A DNA stretch of 33,506 nt from Kitasatospora phosalacinea (GTDB lineage Bacteria > Actinomycetota > Actinomycetes > Streptomycetales > Streptomycetaceae), in the NCBI RefSeq assembly GCF_000717185.1, contig NZ_JNYE01000106.1:1-33506 (forward strand), written 5' to 3'. The translations under genes were made by a program, and so were the position numbers. The notes beneath the pieces are model-generated. The model was not told the origin of the DNA, made no database searches, and saw nothing but the letters and a program-made list of their open reading frames with translations. Below, one piece after another: positions 31,519 through 33,506 of the stretch (position 1 is its first letter; every line of letters begins with the position of its first letter).

Positions 31519-33048
31519 GTGACCGAAGACTACCTCTCCCGCATCGGCAAGCTCGTCCGCGCCGCCCGCACCCACAAGGGCTGGACGCAGAGCCAGCTCG
31601 CCGCGGCCCTCGGCACCACCCAGAGCGCGGTGGCCCGGATCGAGTCCGGCGGCCAGAACATCGGCCTGGACCTGGTCGCCCGGATCGGCGAGGCGCTCGA
31701 CAGCGAGATCGTCTCGCTCGGCGTGGCCGGGCCGATGAACCTGCGGGTGGTCGGGGGCCGCACCCTCTCCGGCAGCATCGAGGTCCGCACCAGCAAGAAC
31801 GCCTGCGTCGCGCTGCTCGCCGCCTCCCTGCTCACCACCGGCCGCACCACCCTGCGCCGGGCCGCCCGGATCGAGGAGGTCTACCGGCTGCTGGAGGTCC
31901 TCGCCAGCATCGGCGTGCGCCACCGCTGGATCAACGACGGCGTCGACCTGGAGATCACCCCGCCCGCCGAACTCGACCTCTCCGCCATGGACGAGGACGC
32001 CGCCCGGCGCACCCGCAGCATCCTGATGTTCCTCGGCCCGCTGCTGCACCGCGCCGACCGCTTCGAGATCCCCTACGCGGGCGGCTGCGACCTCGGCACC
32101 CGCACCATCCAGCCCCACCTGTCGGCCCTGCGCCAGTTCGGCCTGCACGTCAGCGCCACCACCGGCACCTACCGGGCCAGCGTGGACCGCGGGGTCTCCC
32201 CGCAGCGCCCCATCGTCCTGACCGAACGCGGCGACACCGTCACCGAGAACGCGCTGCTCGCCGCCGCCCGCCACCCCGGCACCACCGTCATCCGCAACGC
32301 CAGCGCCAACTACATGGTCCAGGACCTGTGCTTCTTCCTGGAACTGCTCGGCGTCGAGGTCGAGGGCATCGGCACCACCACCCTCACCGTGCACGGCAAG
32401 GCCGTCATCGACGCCGACGTCGACTACGCCCCCTCCGAGGACCCGGTCGAGGCGATGAGTCTGCTCACCGCCGCCGTCGTCACCAACTCCGAACTCACCA
32501 TCCGCCGCGTCCCGATCGAGTTCGTCGAGATCGAGCTCGCCGTCCTCGACGAGATGGGCCTCGACTGCGAGCGCGGCCCCGAGTACCCGGCCGCCAACGG
32601 CCGCACCCGGCTGACCGACCTCACCGTGCGCCCCTCCAAGCTGGTCGCGCCGATCGACAAAATCCACCCGATGCCGTTCCCCGGCATCAACATCGACAAC
32701 CTGCCGTTCTTCGCCGCGATCGCCGCCTGCGCCCACGGCACCACCCTGGTCCACGACTGGGTGTACGAGAACCGCTCGGTCTACCTCACCGAACTCGGCC
32801 GGGTCGGCGCCAACGTCCAACTCATGGACCCGCACCGCGTCCTGGTCGAGGGCCCCACCCGCTGGCGCGCCGCCGAGATGATGTGCCCCCCGGCGCTGCG
32901 CCCCGCGATGGTCCTGCTGCTGGCGATGCTGGCCGCCGAGGGCACCTCCGTCCTGCGCAACGTCTACGTGATCAACCGCGGCTACGAGGACCTGGCCGCG
33001 CGCCTCAACTCGGTCGGCGCGCAGATCGAGGTCTTCCGCGACATCTGA
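31519..33048 (+). CDS. murA: XRE HTH domain fused to MurA-like UDP-GlcNAc enolpyruvyl transferase
   Basis: This gene encodes 509 residues from the GTG at 31519, with TATGTT at 31507-31512 at -10 distance, so the message may be leaderless; a GTG at 31501 is an alternative. Residues 8-62 are an XRE HTH (WTQSQLAAALGTTQSAVARIESGG). Residues about 72-509 are the EPSP-synthase-fold enzyme MurA. The active-site residues seem retained: Lys93 (SKNA), Cys190 (GGCDLGTR, the fosfomycin-target Cys), Asp393 (GINIDNLPF) and an Arg in ALRPAMVLL. It ends with VINRGYEDLAARLNSVGAQIEVF. The enzyme domain would commit UDP-GlcNAc to wall synthesis; the HTH would let the same protein bind DNA, perhaps sensing precursor supply. 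It is divergent from the sigma/PL9-like gene, so a shared target in their 170-bp gap is possible. Confidence 0.88.
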   Translation: MTEDYLSRIGKLVRAARTHKGWTQSQLAAALGTTQSAVARIESGGQNIGLDLVARIGEALDSEIVSLGVAGPMNLRVVGGRTLSGSIEVRTSKNACVALLAASLLTTGRTTLRRAARIEEVYRLLEVLASIGVRHRWINDGVDLEITPPAELDLSAMDEDAARRTRSILMFLGPLLHRADRFEIPYAGGCDLGTRTIQPHLSALRQFGLHVSATTGTYRASVDRGVSPQRPIVLTERGDTVTENALLAAARHPGTTVIRNASANYMVQDLCFFLELLGVEVEGIGTTTLTVHGKAVIDADVDYAPSEDPVEAMSLLTAAVVTNSELTIRRVPIEFVEIELAVLDEMGLDCERGPEYPAANGRTRLTDLTVRPSKLVAPIDKIHPMPFPGINIDNLPFFAAIAACAHGTTLVHDWVYENRSVYLTELGRVGANVQLMDPHRVLVEGPTRWRAAEMMCPPALRPAMVLLLAMLAAEGTSVLRNVYVINRGYEDLAARLNSVGAQIEVFRDI

Positions 33049-33111
33049 GGCGGCTGAGGCCTCCGAGGCCGTCGGCGCGGCGCGCGCCGGGAGCATCGCA
33101 CCAGTGCTGTG

Positions 33112-33141
33112 GGGCCGTCCCGACTCCGGTCGGGGCGGCCC
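33112..33141 (+). terminator. Terminator hairpin after HTH-MurA gene
   Basis: A 13-bp stem with one G-T wobble pairs 33112-33124 with 33129-33141 around a 4-nt loop. It lies about 65 bp after the stop. The short tandem units that follow (CCCTTCCGCGTG-like) have no clear role, and nothing else of note was seen before the next promoter region. Confidence 0.8.
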
Positions 33142-33336
33142 TTCCGCGTGCCCTTCCGCGTGCCCGCTGCCTGCCCGCTGCCCGCCCGCCGCGGGGCTCC
33201 GCGGGCGTCGCCGGAGAACCCGCCGGAAATCCCGCCGAAAAGTTTTTGTCATCCCGCCGGACCAACCCCGTCTACAAGGGTGCTGCGGGCCGACCCGGTC
33301 GGCAGCGCGGGTTCCCTGTGCAGAGAGGACGGACCG

Positions 33337-33506
33337 GTGTCCGGAAGATTGCGTGGTGCGGCGGTGGCCGCGGTGGCCGCGGTGGTGCTCGGGGCGGGGG
33401 TGGTCTCGGTCGCCCCGGCCGAGGCCGTGACGTTGCCCGCTGCTGGGACGTACCAGTTGGCGGTGGCGAAGAGCGGGATGTGTCTGGACGTTCCGTCGGG
33501 TTCGAC
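33337..33506 (+). CDS. Secreted ricin-type lectin domain protein (partial, 3' end outside window)
   Basis: 56 codons are visible from a GTG at 33337, with an AGAGAGGA ribosome binding site (33322-33329). Residues 1 to about 34 are a signal peptide (hydrophobic Ala/Val core, ending VAPAEA). The mature start, TYQLAVAKSGMCLDVPSGS, matches the first strand of ricin B-type beta-trefoil (CBM13) domains, as in the GH54 lectin domains at 14811-15560. The remainder, and any catalytic domain, lies outside the window. A weak TTGTCA (33246) to TACAAG (33273) pair could be its promoter, but the spacing is too long (21 bp). Confidence 0.75.
   Translation, partial: MSGRLRGAAVAAVAAVVLGAGVVSVAPAEAVTLPAAGTYQLAVAKSGMCLDVPSGS

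Noticed and set aside
33246..33278. TTGTCA/TACAAG promoter before the last gene
   Set aside because: The 21-bp spacing is too long for a standard promoter; kept only as a remark.

Overview
The window is about 33.5 kb of very GC-rich DNA with strong third-position G/C, GTG and TTG starts, AfsR-like and LacI regulators, MmyB-type HTH and DUF4232 lipoproteins. This points to a streptomycete (Streptomyces, Kitasatospora or a close relative). It is free-living chromosomal content centred on cell-surface chemistry and polymer use. I see no tRNA, rRNA, IS element, CRISPR array or phage module. Everything here comes from reading the sequence; no database search was run.

Layout. (1) 1-4008: a cell-surface module. 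It holds a flippase-like membrane domain fused to a family 2 glycosyltransferase (3' end outside the window), a small secreted protein with an LADTG class-E-type sortase signal, and a divergent FkbM methyltransferase. (2) 4113-5093: a tandem-domain universal stress protein. (3) 5465-15560: a furanose-utilisation locus. A lipoprotein binder, two-domain ATPase and two permeases resemble E. coli YtfQ-YtfR-YtfT-YjfF. They are followed by a LacI regulator, an aldose 1-epimerase, a second convergent LacI regulator, and a divergent secreted GH54 alpha-L-arabinofuranosidase with two ricin-type lectin domains. Matching CAACGT-core sites lie at the transport promoter (twice, 210 bp apart) and at the GH54 promoter, so extracellular release, import and mutarotation of arabinofuranose (or galactofuranose) appear to be one regulon. 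(4) 15806-17522: an NlpC/P60 wall hydrolase and a convergent DUF4232 lipoprotein. (5) 17829-23293: a secreted subtilase translationally coupled to a large FG-GAP/VCBS calcium-binding propeller protein, with an activator-style promoter and a hairpin that covers the ribosome binding site. (6) 23402-28150: a large AfsR-like BTAD/AAA/TPR regulator whose 3' end runs tail-to-tail into an MmyB-like HTH gene (both appear to have lost their natural C-termini), then a divergent FMN reductase. (7) 28253-29167: an isolated squalene/phytoene synthase-family gene. (8) 29222-33048: a divergent pair made of a one-piece sigma factor/zinc anti-sigma/transmembrane/beta-helix (PL9-like) protein and an HTH-MurA fusion. 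(9) From 33337 a secreted ricin-lectin protein begins and runs off the right edge.

The most unusual item is the 708-residue protein at 29222-31348. It puts an ECF-type sigma factor, its likely anti-sigma and an extracellular pectate-lyase-like sensor on a single polypeptide, and the catalytic lysine expected of PL9 lyases reads as threonine. It reads as a transmembrane polysaccharide receptor that is itself the transcription factor, next to a MurA that carries its own DNA-binding domain.
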